Shown piece by piece: positions 35,541-47,501 of a stretch of 60,000 nt of DNA (position 1 is the first letter of the stretch; each line of letters begins with the position of its first letter). This stretch comes from Cryptomeria japonica. Taxonomy: Eukaryota; Streptophyta; Pinopsida; Cupressales; Cupressaceae. Position numbers and translations under genes: made by a program. The notes under the pieces were generated by a model. It worked only from the letters and a program-made list of their open reading frames with translations. It ran no database searches and was not told the DNA's origin. The stretch covers positions 649,732,468 through 649,792,467 of the forward strand of contig NC_081409.1 in NCBI RefSeq assembly GCF_030272615.1, written 5' to 3'.

Positions 35541-35660
35541 CATCTCTCTTTCTCTCATTTATCTCTTGTCTCTCCCTCTCAGTCTCTATCTATCTATCTC
35601 ACTCTCCTCCTCTCCTAGGTGTATCTCTCCCCCATTCCATCCCTCTCCTCCCCCTCTCTC
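35140..35660. repeat. (CT)n/(GA)n microsatellite tract
   Basis: (GA)n at 35141-35161, CT-rich DNA to 35410, (GT)n at 35419-35436, then an almost pure (TC)n of about 40 repeats at 35455-35535 and CT-rich DNA to 35660. Ser/Leu and Arg/Glu repeat frames here are by-products. Confidence 0.95.
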
Positions 35661-35664
35661 TCTC

Positions 35665-36443
35665 TAGGGTCATATGGTATCCTAGGGATCCATACATGTG
35701 TCCTAAGGGGTCATACGACACCATATAACTCCTTAGGACACCATATGACCCATAATGACACATAAGAGGTCATATGGAGTCCTAAGGGGTCATAGGACAC
35801 CATATGACCCCTTAGCACACAATACGATCCATAATAACACCAAATGGTGTCCTAAGGGGTCATAGAACACTATATGACCTTTTAGGACACCATACGACCC
35901 ATAACTGCACCATATGGAGTCCTAAGGGGTCAAATGGTGTCCTAAGGGGTCGTAGGATACCATATGACCCCTTAGGATACCATATGACCCCTAACGACAC
36001 CATATGGTGTCCTAAGGGGTCATAAGGTGTCCTAGGGGTCATAGGACACCATAAGACACATAACGACACCATATGGTGTCCTAAGGGGTCATAGGACACC
36101 ATATAACCCTTAGAATACAATATGACCCCTAACAACATCTAAGGGGTCATAGGACACTATATGATCCCTTAGCATATTATAGGACCTATCACGACACCAA
36201 ATAGTGTCCTAAGGGGTCGTAGAACACCATATGACCCTTTAGGACACCATATGGTGTTCTTATGGGTTGTATTATGTCCTGAGGGGTCATATGGCATCCT
36301 ATGACCCCTTAGGACACCATATGGTGTTGTTATGGGTCGTATGGTGTCTTAAGGGGTCATATGGTGTCCTAAGGGGTCATAGGACACCATATGACCTCTT
36401 AGGAAAAAGTATGACCTCTAATGACACCTAAGGGGTCATATTG
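35665..36443. repeat. minisatellite of a 20-bp unit in both orientations
   Basis: About 780 bp built almost wholly of ATATGGTGTCCTAAGGGGTC and its reverse complement, in mixed order, with point changes. Where the two orientations meet they make palindromes such as GACACCATATGGTGTC. Several dozen half-units can be counted by eye. No coding function is expected. Strong hairpin or cruciform potential. Confidence 0.92.
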
Positions 36444-37175
36444 TGGGCTAATAAAATGATATATTATTTAAAGTTATGAATAGAACATCATACAATAAAA
36501 CATCGGTAGTTTAGTTTTGATATATCTAAGTTAGAGCATTGTCAGCATAAGAGAGACTCCAAGTGAACAAACAACGAGGCTTCGCTAAAAAGCAAGTGTA
36601 AGATCTTGACCTAACCCTAAGAGTACTGCCTTTCTAAAACACATGATGCTCTTAAATTTGCAAGGCTATAGAACTGATCTCAATTGTGACTATAGGAATT
36701 ATACACTTGATTTATTTCATGGGTATATACCCTTCTAGGCCTTTTGACAAGTGATGATCACCATATACTACCACTACCATGCTTACAAAAAACTTCAATT
36801 TTTTTAGATGACAGGCATTGTGTAACAGCATGAGAAATCTCGCATACCCACCACTATCATTCTCCGTGACATCATTTGTGTTACTCTCCCTCTTTCTCTT
36901 CCTACCGGTTGTTTCCTTCTACAAAACATATTGCAAGTAGTCTGACTCATCATTTTGCTTTGTTGACACTATTTTCCACATCTTCTCGGCTCATTAAAAA
37001 CACATTCGAGAAGAATATTGCTACAGGTTTCCTTGTTTTTCACAGTAATGCACCCGTGGTTCAATTTTAGACCCTTCTTCCTCCTATTCAATATACACAC
37101 ACAAATCCACCAGTCAATTTTCTTAGGAGAGAATACATGATAAAAATCAAAGAGGAATCTGCAGACAAGAAATAA
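36444..37175. other. unassigned DNA
   Basis: No family protein, LTR end or tandem structure was recognised. Confidence 0.5.
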
Positions 37176-37299
37176 ATTCACTTACTTCTATAGAAGTGCA
37201 AACATAGTTGCAGTGGGGTATGGATGGAGGGAGGGAGAGAAGAAGAGAGAGAGGGATGGGGTATGGAGGAAGGGAGAAGGGGAAAGAGGGAGAGGGAAG

Positions 37300-37355
<56 letters not shown>

Positions 37356-37640
37356 CATCTTGTACGTGCTTGAGAGGGGGAGACAATACATTTATATGTG
37401 TATATATACTTAATATATTATATACTATTATATACATATACATAAATATTATATATTATATGTATATACATATATTATATATATACAATATCATATTATA
37501 CAGACTCCCAAAATTTAAACAAATGTAGCGCGTACATGCTATTTATAGTTAAGATAGAGTGTACGCGCTTCTTACACCATAAATACCCCGTACGCACTTT
37601 TTATACCATAAGTACCCCATATGCGCTTTTGACTATTTAG
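37176..37640. repeat. second copy of transposon flank, with (AG)n and (AT)n tracts
   Basis: 37176-37219 resembles 34811-34867 (AATTCACTTACTTCTAT...CATAGTTG.AGTGGGG). (AG)n at 37303-37354, alternating AT-rich DNA at 37389-37501, then ACGCGC/TACGCAC motifs at about 37527-37630. It pairs with the 34.8-35.1 kb flank. Confidence 0.5.
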
Positions 37641-38745
37641 GCTTGGAAATAGGCTTGGATTACAAAGCTACGGTTTGGAAGTTTGATTTCCCTCCATTTC
37701 CCTCCTTTTTGATGTGTTTTATTAGATCAACTTGGTTTCTCAACTTTGTCATCATCAAGTTTACACTTCATCAAGTGGGTATTTCTAAAATTGCCACCGT
37801 ATTTTCATCCATCTTCTAAGCTTTCTAACCATATATTTAAAAAAAAAATTGAACAACAATAACATATTATTATTGAATTTCTTTTACCAGTGTCTCCATA
37901 GTTCTCACAGACACAGGTGCACTGATTTTAATAAATTTTGATATACTTATCCAAATTTAAATTTTTTTATATATTATTGTAGTGCACTTGATTCTTTACA
38001 ATTTAAAAAAAATAAAATTATATTTTCAATTTATTTAGTGCAACTTATGCTTCACACACCAACATGTACCTAATTTTCAGGATGTGCTTGATTGGAAAAA
38101 TCATAAAAAAAAATACTCAACAAAAAATTACCAAAAAAATACACATCTTCTAGTGGTCACTCTTAAATATCTTTCTACCAAAGGATTTGTCAAAATACTA
38201 AATCTAACTATGAATTTTTTGATGCGCACGTTAGACACTATGTTATGTTTTTCAGAAATAGTCAAGGTCTATTTTTCATGCGCGAAGGATTTGACCCCCT
38301 TTATCTTATCCAATTTTCAAAAATTTTAGTAGTTTGGAAACTAGATTTAGAGTAATACAATATTTGTTCTTTGATTACCTTCATATCTTGAGTGGATGAC
38401 TTTGAAATTTTGCCTCCAAGTTCAGGTTCACCTGGTTTCAGAAAAAAAAGTGTCCACTTATACCCCCCTTTTTTACCACCATCTTTGCGCACTTACCCCA
38501 TGGATGAAACAAATGACAAATGGATGAAAAATTGGGACATGAGAATTCAATAATTCCCAAACATTGATGCAAAAATAAAATAAATTGTGAAGAAAAAATT
38601 CAAAAGCAGGTTATGGACAAAACAAGACGGACATAATTTTTTTTTAATAAACTATATCACAAATTTTACCCCATAGGAGACCATGAAAAAAAATCTTACA
38701 TAGGAGTGAATATTAAATGGAAAGAAAAAAATGCTAATGGCTTAG
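37641..38745. other. unassigned A+T-rich DNA
   Basis: No supported gene. The frames at 38084 and 38301 have no family features. Confidence 0.5.
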
Positions 38746-38991
38746 TTACGAACCAACTCTCATCACTTGAGATGTGAAACAGGTAGGTGGAAGGTTCCTA
38801 AAGAAGAATGGGAGAAAAGAATATGCCTATTTTGTAACACAGGAGTAGTAGAGATGGAGCAAATTTTTCTCATGGAATGCTCGGCATACAATGACATTTG
38901 TGTCATTTACGAAGACATTTTGAAAATGAACAATTTAAACACGCCTTTTGAAGGAAACAAAACTAAAAAAAATAATAAATCTTCTAATTAA
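38746..38991 (+). pseudogene. C-terminal end of a second LINE ORF2
   Basis: Reads SHHLRCETGRWKVPKEE followed by a Cys/His cluster (CLFCNTGVVEMEQIFLMEC), the zinc-finger tail seen at the end of many non-LTR ORF2 proteins. The frame closes at 38989-38991. No reverse transcriptase remains upstream. The following 70 bp may be its 3' UTR. It is a different LINE lineage from 20794-24631, judged by this tail. Confidence 0.6.
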
Positions 38992-40489
38992 AATTCACTA
39001 CGTGAGAGCAGATCTTAAGAAAAGGTTACATACTGTTTAAAGTCCTAAAACCCTAATTTTATAGGGCGTGTGTTGTATGTGGCTCCCATAGGCTACTTTG
39101 GCATCGTGGATGTTATTAAAATCCACCATTCATTCATTCAATCCCATTTAACTTCTCATTGCATAACCACTTTTTTGCACCCCTTTTCCAACGGTCATTA
39201 AGAGTAATAAATAAAGCATTGGGGGCATCCACACTAATGTACCTTCAAAATAAACTCTCAAATTCAGTGGAACAAAGTGTCTTCATAAATGCAAAATAAT
39301 ACAAGGGAATTTTAAGGCATGGGAAATATTGAAAGTGGGGCTTGTAAAGAAGTGAAAATTTACAATTATTTTACTAAAATAGTGCATAGAAACTTAGTGG
39401 ACAAGCTAGAAATCCAACAAGAACAAAAATAGAAAAATTAAAGGAAAAAAAATGAAAAAGTGAGCTCAACATTTAACAAGAATTCAGTTACAAAGCAAGT
39501 CGAGGTTGAAAAACACTCAACAAATTAGAAATAAAGTGTTGAATATGGAAACACTTATTTATATAGTTCTAGTATAGCACCACTAATGTGAAGCTCAAAA
39601 TTATATGTCAAAAAATTAATCATCATAAAAAGAGACTATAGTCCCTAGAGGCAAGGAATCACCTTATGAAGACATCAAAATGAAGTCTTGGAATCCAATT
39701 GGCAAGTAATAATAGAGAATAAATCACTCAAGGAACATATAAATAAATTGTGAAACACCGTGGAAAATGGTGAGGATGAATTGATTTTGGTAAGTTAGAT
39801 TTTAATCCAAAACAAAGTAATGAAAAAACAAGTCAAGAGTGATAGGAGGAAGTAGAAATTCACAAATACAAGAGATCTAATTATAATGGCCCACATAAAG
39901 ATAAAATAAGACCAAGAGAATAATTAGAGGAGGCCTAATCTTGGACTCAAGTAGTGAATAGTCCATCAGACATATAGAGGGAACTTGTAGAAGAACAAGT
40001 TAGATGATAGATAAGAAATAAAAGGAAAAAATTGGTAGGGTTATGATTACCATCATTGAAGTACTAAAAGAATATGGTGAGAAAGAAACCACAAAAGAGA
40101 TAAGAATATGTTTTTCTAAAGACCAACTACAATGGTTAGGAGTCATTCAACAAGCAAGTAGGATGGAAAATGGATAAGAGGTGGCAAGAGAACTTAGTTA
40201 AGGCATGCCAGAGTTATTTTGAGGAACCTGGAAGATAAGAACATAATAGTAAGGAACAAGAGACCTTCCTTAGAGGTACCCAAACATACTTTGAGGAGGA
40301 CCTAACCATAGTACAACAAGAAAAAAGGTAGAAAGAGTGAAAAAGAAAAGGTGATAAGGACACAAGAAAATATACTTTCTAACAAAATAGAAAGCCCAAG
40401 TAGAGAAGAGGAATTGGATCAAGAGGACCAATGCAAAATTAAAATATATTATCATTTTTATGATGACTCATGAGAATGGTGGATGTAAA
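38992..40489. other. mostly unassigned, possibly LINE leader or ORF1 remnants
   Basis: A+T-rich. Weak protein-like frames (for example near 39990 and 40170) are interrupted too often to assign. Confidence 0.35.
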
Positions 40490-41584
40490 TTTCTAGAGAT
40501 TTAAGAGTATAAAATAGCAAAGCTTTGAATGGGGGGACTAACAATGGTAAAGAGCATGGAGGAGTTGTGGTAATAATCAAATAAATATGGTGTAGAAATA
40601 TTAAAGTAGAGAAAGAAGATCCAAACAAAATTAAACATGACTAAAAAATAATAGAAAATTAAGTAACAATAAGTTTGGTTTCTTGCTACTTCGCTCCAAA
40701 AGACTTAAAATCTTATAAGAAAAGGAAACTACATCTTCAAGGTCATTTAACTTTAGTAAAAAAGATTTTTTATCTAGAGACATGGTGAAAGTTTTAATAA
40801 TTGGTGACTTTAATGCTAGAATAGAAAACATTCAAGCCCCCAATATGAAAATAAAAGAAAAAGAGAAAGGAGACCACTTATCGTTTGACAAGGAGAGCAA
40901 TCAAATTTGGGAAAGGACCCCACAAGATAGTAAATCTAATATTACACACTACGTGCCAATTTTTTGGGGCATATGTTGTTTATTAAACTTGATATTATAC
41001 AATGGTATAAGAGCATGGCCAAATTTGGGCAACATTACCTATAAAATAAAATTATGGTGAAGTATGTCATTTGATTGAATTATACCTAGATACTAATAGA
41101 ATTAGTGACTGAGGTTCTTTTGATAGAGGTGAAATAAGATCATAATCTAATATATGTAAAGCTATACATCTATATAAATAAGTAATGAGGAGGGTGAATT
41201 CACCACAACCAAAAGAAATCTCCTTCACAAGGTAGAGTCATCATGGCTCAAGAAGATCAAAAACTTTTTAGGGCTACTCTTGAAAGGTTTTTATGGAAAA
41301 TTAAAGTAATAAAATGTACACAGAGAAGCACACAATAAACAAGAATATGTTGATTTCCTAATGCTCAATGCTTTAGATGGGTGCAAGAGAACTAGATCCA
41401 AAAGATAAATAAAAAAGAATTTAGTAAATCCTTAGTTCGATGGTGAGCGTAATATTACAAACAGAACTTGGTGGAATGTGGAATGTTCAAAGAAAGAACG
41501 AAGAAATACGAAAAGATGTTCTGGTGCAAAAAATGAAAGTATGTAAACACAAGAAGGGAGGAGCTAATTACCCTTGGAAAATAC
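40490..41584 (+). pseudogene. endonuclease region of a second LINE, degraded
   Basis: Endonuclease-domain pieces in order: EHGGVVVIIK (about 40553), SCYFAPKD (about 40680), VLIIGDFNARIENI (40788-40830, the diagnostic GDFNARI block), then LLNLILYNGIRAWP (about 40980) and TWWNVECSKKERRNTKR (about 41468), the linker typical before reverse transcriptase. Stops are frequent between blocks. GDFNARI and WWN.EC are more like CR1/Jockey-type endonuclease-RT elements than plant L1. The copy is cut by the copia LTR at 41585 and does not resume after 50588. Confidence 0.65.
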
Positions 41585-42998
41585 TGAGGGTATGATGAAA
41601 GAACAAGGATCTGGTCAACTAATGAGAGTGGGGGGGGGGGTGAATCAGTAAATACGAAAACTGATAAACTTCACCAATCTCAAAATCAATCTCTCAAAGT
41701 AAACTTAGAACTATCAATACAATATCACTGTCAAGATAAAATTTCTCAAGCTAAACTGATTGATAGTTACAACAGATTAACATTAAACAACTTGAAATTT
41801 ACAAACATTCAAATACTTTTACTGACATAAGTAAAACTTGATTTCATATTGTTGTCGGTTATCACATATCAAAGTGGATTAAGTAGTTAAGAAAATCAAC
41901 CATAGAAACATAACCACAAAAACATTAACCACTTGACACAATATTTTTGACATGGAAACCCAAATGGGAAAAACCACGATGAGATGAGACTCACAAGATA
42001 ACTATCTGAACTCTTCTGAAATTCACCTTGTTAGGAGCCAAGCCTGTTAAAGCTTTTAAAAAAAGTCTTGTTAAGAACAGATCCTGTTAGGGACCACCCG
42101 ATTAAGGGATTGACTATAATGCCTTGTTAGAAGCAATACCCTGTGAGGAGTAACCTTTGTAAAGGATTTAGAATTCAAGCTAATGGATCACCTTGTTAGA
42201 GGATTTGAATAACACCAAGCTTGTTAGCGCTTACCCGGTTAGGGGATTTAACTATTGTAATTGTTAGAAAACAACAAGAGTTTGGTGATCTATTTGAATA
42301 GCACTTCACTTGCTTGTTCAGATATTTTTCATGCTCCTATCTGCCTTTACTCAAATTGCAGATACATCATTCGGTTCAGCAACCACACACTCAGCTAAAA
42401 CTTTTCCAACTCTAAAACTAAACAACTCATTCACCTTATAAACAAATCAATTAGGTCGGTAACACAACAAAAACCTAATTCTCACATAGAGATTACAAAC
42501 AAGTCGGTTCAAGTATGACCGTTGGATTACATAACAATATCTACACGTCATTCAAGAAAGCCTCAACCGCTCCTTGATCACCATTTCGACGAGATCAGTA
42601 ACTCATCACACGCTTTGCATTATATGCAATATACTTGCTCATTCCCAAGACAAAAAACATTAACTCGACGTGCCAAAAACTCTTTGAAACTCTCTTCATA
42701 CAATATGCATATGTGTCATAATAATTACCACTCATTATCAGATCATAAACCAATATAACCAATTCACCAGACTTAATCGGTTAGGGTTTATCAAAAAAAT
42801 AGGTAGGGTTTACCAGTTCAACTCTCCAATACTTAGCAATACTGGTTCACTCCACAAACTTACCTACCAGTTACAGTTCCTTTCACTTAGCTCTTCCTAC
42901 TAGTTACAAAAAAACATTTCAACAATATCATTACCAGTTAATTGACATCAATGACAATGTAACAAAACATTAATGCAATCTTCATGCAAATGCCAACA
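41585..42998 (-). repeat. 3' LTR of copia element 3
   Basis: Direct repeat of 47502-48917 (1,414 bp), with TG...CA ends. It carries an 11-base G-tract at 41630-41640 followed by TGAATCAGT, the CATGGAAACCC...GGGAAAAACCACG block (41949-41985), repeated CCTTGTTAGAGGATTT-like phrases, and several ACCGGTT-type motifs. Confidence 0.92.
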
Positions 42999-43010
42999 AT
43001 CTCCCCCTTT
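42999..43010 (-). other. polypurine tract of copia element 3
   Basis: Minus-strand AAAGGGGGAGAT immediately inside the 3' LTR. Confidence 0.8.
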
Positions 43011-43314
43011 GGCATTGATGGCAATACAAATATCAATACCATTGATTGTTGTGATTGTGAATACGAATCCTGGTTTACATTTTACCATGTACTCTCCTTG
43101 TCTTCAGTTTGTCACTGGTTCTTGTCCTTGTAATCACATAGTTCTTCTCCCCCTTTGACAATAATGTCATGTTGAAAGTAAAACATTCAATGTCAAACTC
43201 ACTGTTCAACATCAATAATCTGTAACTTGATGCTCCCCCTATGGAATAACTTCACTTCTACACCAATCCTGCTGTAAAATTCTGCAAGCAACTCCGGGAT
43301 TGATGTAATCTACA

Positions 43315-46300
43315 TCATGCACAATTGACCTCATGAAGGGGTATAACCCCTAGCTGACTTATAAGATACTCAAATGTAGTCTTAGGCAGAGGTTTAGTAA
43401 AGATATCTGCAAGCTACTCCTTGGTAGAAACATGCTCTAAGATCACATCTTTACTCTACACTTTTTCCCTCAAGAAATGATACTTCAATTCAATATGTTT
43501 GGTTCGTGCGTGCAAGACATGGTTCTTTGAAATATTAATGGCACTAGTATTGTCACATAAGATCTTTACAGGTTCAGTAAACTTTATCTCGAAACCTTCT
43601 AAAATGTGCCTCATCTAGATAGTCTGGGTACAATTCATATAAGTTGCAACATAGTCAACTTCAGCAGTAGACCGTGAAATACAACTCTGCTTTTTGCTAC
43701 TCTATGAAACAAGTCTTCCACCTAGAAAGAATGCTCCACCGGTTGTGCTTTTCTTATCATCAACATTACTAGCCTAGTCTGCATCTGTGTACACCTTCAA
43801 GTTAAAGTTTCCTTCATATGGATACCATAATCCATAGTGAACAGTAACTTTCAAATATCTGAATATCCTCTTGGTTGCTATCAAATGTGTTTCCTTAGGA
43901 TTCTTCTGAAATCTAGCAACTAGACCAATTGCATGAGCTATATTTGGTCTGGTGTGAACAACACAGTGCAATTTTTTAATCATTGACCTGTACTCTTTCT
44001 CATTAATAGATGTGGCCTCATCTTCCTTAGAAAACTTACAACATGTAACCATTAGTGTCCCAATTGGTTTATAGTCACTCATACCAAATGTCTTTAATAC
44101 CTCTTTCACATACTTAGACTATGTAATAAAAATACCACTCTTCATTTGTTGTATTTGCAAACTTATGAAATTTTTTATCTCTCCAACTAGAGACATTTCA
44201 AACTCACTTTTCATTTCATTTGCAAAGTCATTGCTCATTTCATCATTTCCTCCAAATATGATATCATCTACAAACACTTCACTAACCAGTATCTTATCTC
44301 CTTCAGATTTGAGATATATATTGCTATCTTCACTGGTTTCCTAAAAACCTATCTTCATCAGGTGTGAATGAAGCCTTTCATACCATGCTCGCAGTGCTTG
44401 CTTTAATCCATATAATTCCTTATGCAACTTACATACCATGTCTTTCTCATTAGTTAAAGCATAACCATCTATCTGCTCAATGTATACTTCTTCTTCTAGT
44501 ATTCCATTAAAAAATATAGATTTCTCACATCCATCTGATATACTTTGAATCCCTTATGAGATGCAAAAGCCAATAAAGTTCTGACACCTTCCAGTCTGGC
44601 CACTGGTGCAAAATTCTCACCGTAATCTTCTCCATCTTCTTGTGCATAACCTTTGCAAACCAATCTAGCTTTGTTGTGAACTATAACACTATCTTCATTC
44701 AACTTGTTCCTGAAATACCCACTTAATACCTATCACTTTTTTATTTATCGGTCGAGGTACTAGGGTCCATGTGTTGTTCTTCTCAATTTGATCAAGCTCC
44801 TCCTCTATAGCTTTAATCTAGTGACCATCACCAAATGATTACTTATCAGTTATAGGCTCAATAGTGGAGATCATTCAAGAATTCTCTCTGATTCTTCTTC
44901 TGGTTAGCACTCTAGCATCGTTATCTCCAATAATCTGTTCAGGATTGTGATTGAGTCTCACATACCTTAGAATAACATGATCGTTATCTTCAGGTTCTTC
45001 TTCATTATTATCATCTTCTTCTTCTGAATCTACCTGTTTTGATTGAATTGGTACAACAGTATTCTCTTTATCGGTTTCAGGTTTCACGGGTTCTGTTTCC
45101 AAAAACAAAATTCAAGGATCTTCATCCTTTTTCTCCACATGGGTTTCCCCTGAGACTTCAAGATCCTCATCCACTCGAACATCAACACTCTCTATGATTC
45201 TTTATGTCTGGTTGTTGTAGCATTTGTAGGCCTTACTCTTGGTGGAATAACCAAGAAATATACCTTCATCACTTTTAGCCTCAAACTTGCTAACATAGTT
45301 GCCTCTCTTAATAAAACATTCGCTACCAAATATCTTGAAATAGCCAACATTAGGTGATCTACCATACTAGTATCCATAAGGAGTCATGTCCTTACCTCTT
45401 TTTACCAAAATCATGTTCATTGTGTAGACAACTATGCTGATAGCTTCTCTCCAGAAAGTTTTCACTACACCTCCTTATATCAACATCATCCTAGAAGCTT
45501 CAACAACTGACCGATTGTTTCTCTCTACAATACCATTATGTTGTGGTGTCCTCAGTGCAGAAAGATGTCATTTGATACCATTTTCTTCACAATATCTAGT
45601 GAATTCCTTAGAAGTGAATTCTCCACCTTGATCAGTCCTCAGACACTTTATCTTCTTTCCACTCTCCTTTTTAGCTAAGGCCCTTAATGCCTAAAACTTA
45701 CCAAATGCCTTTGTTTTATCTTTCAAGAATGTGACCCACATCATCCTTGAGAAATCATTAGTGAAGTTCATAAAATATCTATCACCTTGAATACTTTTAG
45801 CCCTTATTGGTCTACATAGGTCTGTATGAACCAAATCTAATAGATGCTCTGCTGAAAAAGATTTGAGAGTTGAGGATGTCATCTTTCCCAATTGACATTC
45901 CTTCAAAGAGCATTAACTGGTTTGTCCAACTAAGGCAAACCTCTCAATATCTTTGACTTACTCACTTTAACAATGTTATCAAAATTCAAATGACAAAATC
46001 TCCTATGCCAAAGCCAACTTTCTTCTATTTTAGCAATTAAATAGTTGCTGACTTTAGGATTCAGGTGAAACGGGTTACCTTTAGTCTACTTGTCGGTTGC
46101 AATCAGTTCACCTTTTCTCCCATAGATTTTGCACGTACCATTCTTAAAATCCAATGGGTATTCTATGTCATTGAGTTTGGAAACACTCAAAAGATTATGC
46201 TTTAGACCTTCAACCTAATAGACATCATCTACACCGCTCTTTCCATTAAGAGAAATAGTTCCCTTAACTTTAACCATGTAGGGTGAGTCATTACCAAATA

Positions 46301-47429
46301 TTACAACTCCACCATCAAATTCTTTCAAAGAAATAAATTTTCTCCGGTTACCGGTCATGTGATGTGAGCAACCATTATCAATGATCCAATCATCAGAATT
46401 ATCCATGCGAGAAACTAAAGCTTTCTCAACAAATGTCTCCTCTTTAATGGCTACAAAGACAATGTCTTCATTAGCATCACCATCAGATTCCTCATCAATG
46501 ATACCACCATCAACTGCAATAAGACAATCTCAGTCTCCTTTTCCCTTATACTTGTTGAATTTCTCTCGCTTGTGCTCATTATCACCAATAGGACAGTTAG
46601 CAACTATGTGTCCAATCTTGTTGCATGCAAAACATTTCAAAGGTAATTTACCTCTATATTTTTCGGTACCTCTAGGCAACCGCTTGGCCAACAATGCTTC
46701 AAGCTCAACTAAACTGTCTTCATCATCAACTTCTCTGCTGGATCTAGATTCATGACAGTGACTAACATCTCTACTTTTCCTCATAGATGGGTTAGAAAAA
46801 GAAGCTCTAAATGTTGATTCAGATTTCTGAATACTACCATCATAACCATTTAATTCAAAAGCAGTAAGCTTACCAATGATGGAGTCAAGGGTTACCTTGG
46901 TTTTGTCAATATATTTCAACTCCTGAATGGCTGCAACTCGGATAATGTAGACTAGTAGCAGGGTTCTCAATACCTTACTAACTACTGTGGCATCATCCAT
47001 TTTACCACCAACACTCTTGATCTCACCAACTATCTCTTTTATCCTCTGACCATACTGTTGGATATTCTCACCTTCAGCCATTCGTATGTCATCAAACTTC
47101 CCTTTTAGACTCTCGTCCTTGTCAATCTTCACATGTTCATCACCACTATAAATCTCTTCAAGTTTCTTCCATACCTCATAAGCAGTCTCCAAACCATGAA
47201 CATCAACATATTCAACATCAGATAAAGAACTGATAATAGCCTCCAGTGCTTGATTGTTTTCTTGTTGCTCTTACTTCTGATTGTCAGTCATAATCCCACT
47301 AGGTGCAACATATTGAGCATTAACATATTCCCAGTATTGATTTCCAAGACTCTTGATATAAATTTTCATTCTATCACTCCATATCCTATAGTTCTCTCTA
47401 TTAAACTTCAAACCTTCCTTCTTCATCAT
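43315..47429 (-). pseudogene. copia element 3 gag-pol, degraded
   Basis: Starts MMKKEG near 47429 and ends at a TGA at 43315-43317, two codons beyond the end seen in element 4 because that stop has become TGC. Gag ORF piece 46530-47192 includes IYSGDEHVKIDKDESLKGK and knuckle CFACNKIGHIVANCP. Protease WIIDNGCSHHMTGN has Asp-Asn-Gly where Asp-Ser-Gly is expected. Integrase keeps LRTDQGGEFTS and QHNGIVERNN, so its acidic triad looks intact. Reverse transcriptase and RNase H are split by stops. Stops at 47271-47273, 46530-46532, 46215-46217 and many more. Inactive. Confidence 0.9.
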
Positions 47430-47488
47430 GTTCTACAAGATCTTTACCTCAAGTTGTTAGGCTTAGACCTTAGAGGACCTAAGATGTG

Positions 47489-47499
47489 CTCTGATACCA
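47489..47499 (-). other. primer-binding site, copia element 3
   Basis: Minus-strand TGGTATCAGAG two bases inside the LTR at 47502. Confidence 0.9.
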
Positions 47500-47501
47500 A
47501 T

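Noticed and set aside
35361-35728. ORFs of Ser-Leu or Arg-Glu repeats
   Set aside because: They are translations of the (CT)n microsatellite in different frames.
37147-37443. Second set of Ser-Leu/Arg-Glu ORFs
   Set aside because: Translation of the (AG)n tract at 37303-37354.
41630-41640. Long G runs as sequencing artefacts
   Set aside because: A G-tract occurs at the same LTR position in five LTRs of three families, so the tract is real, though its exact length may be unreliable.
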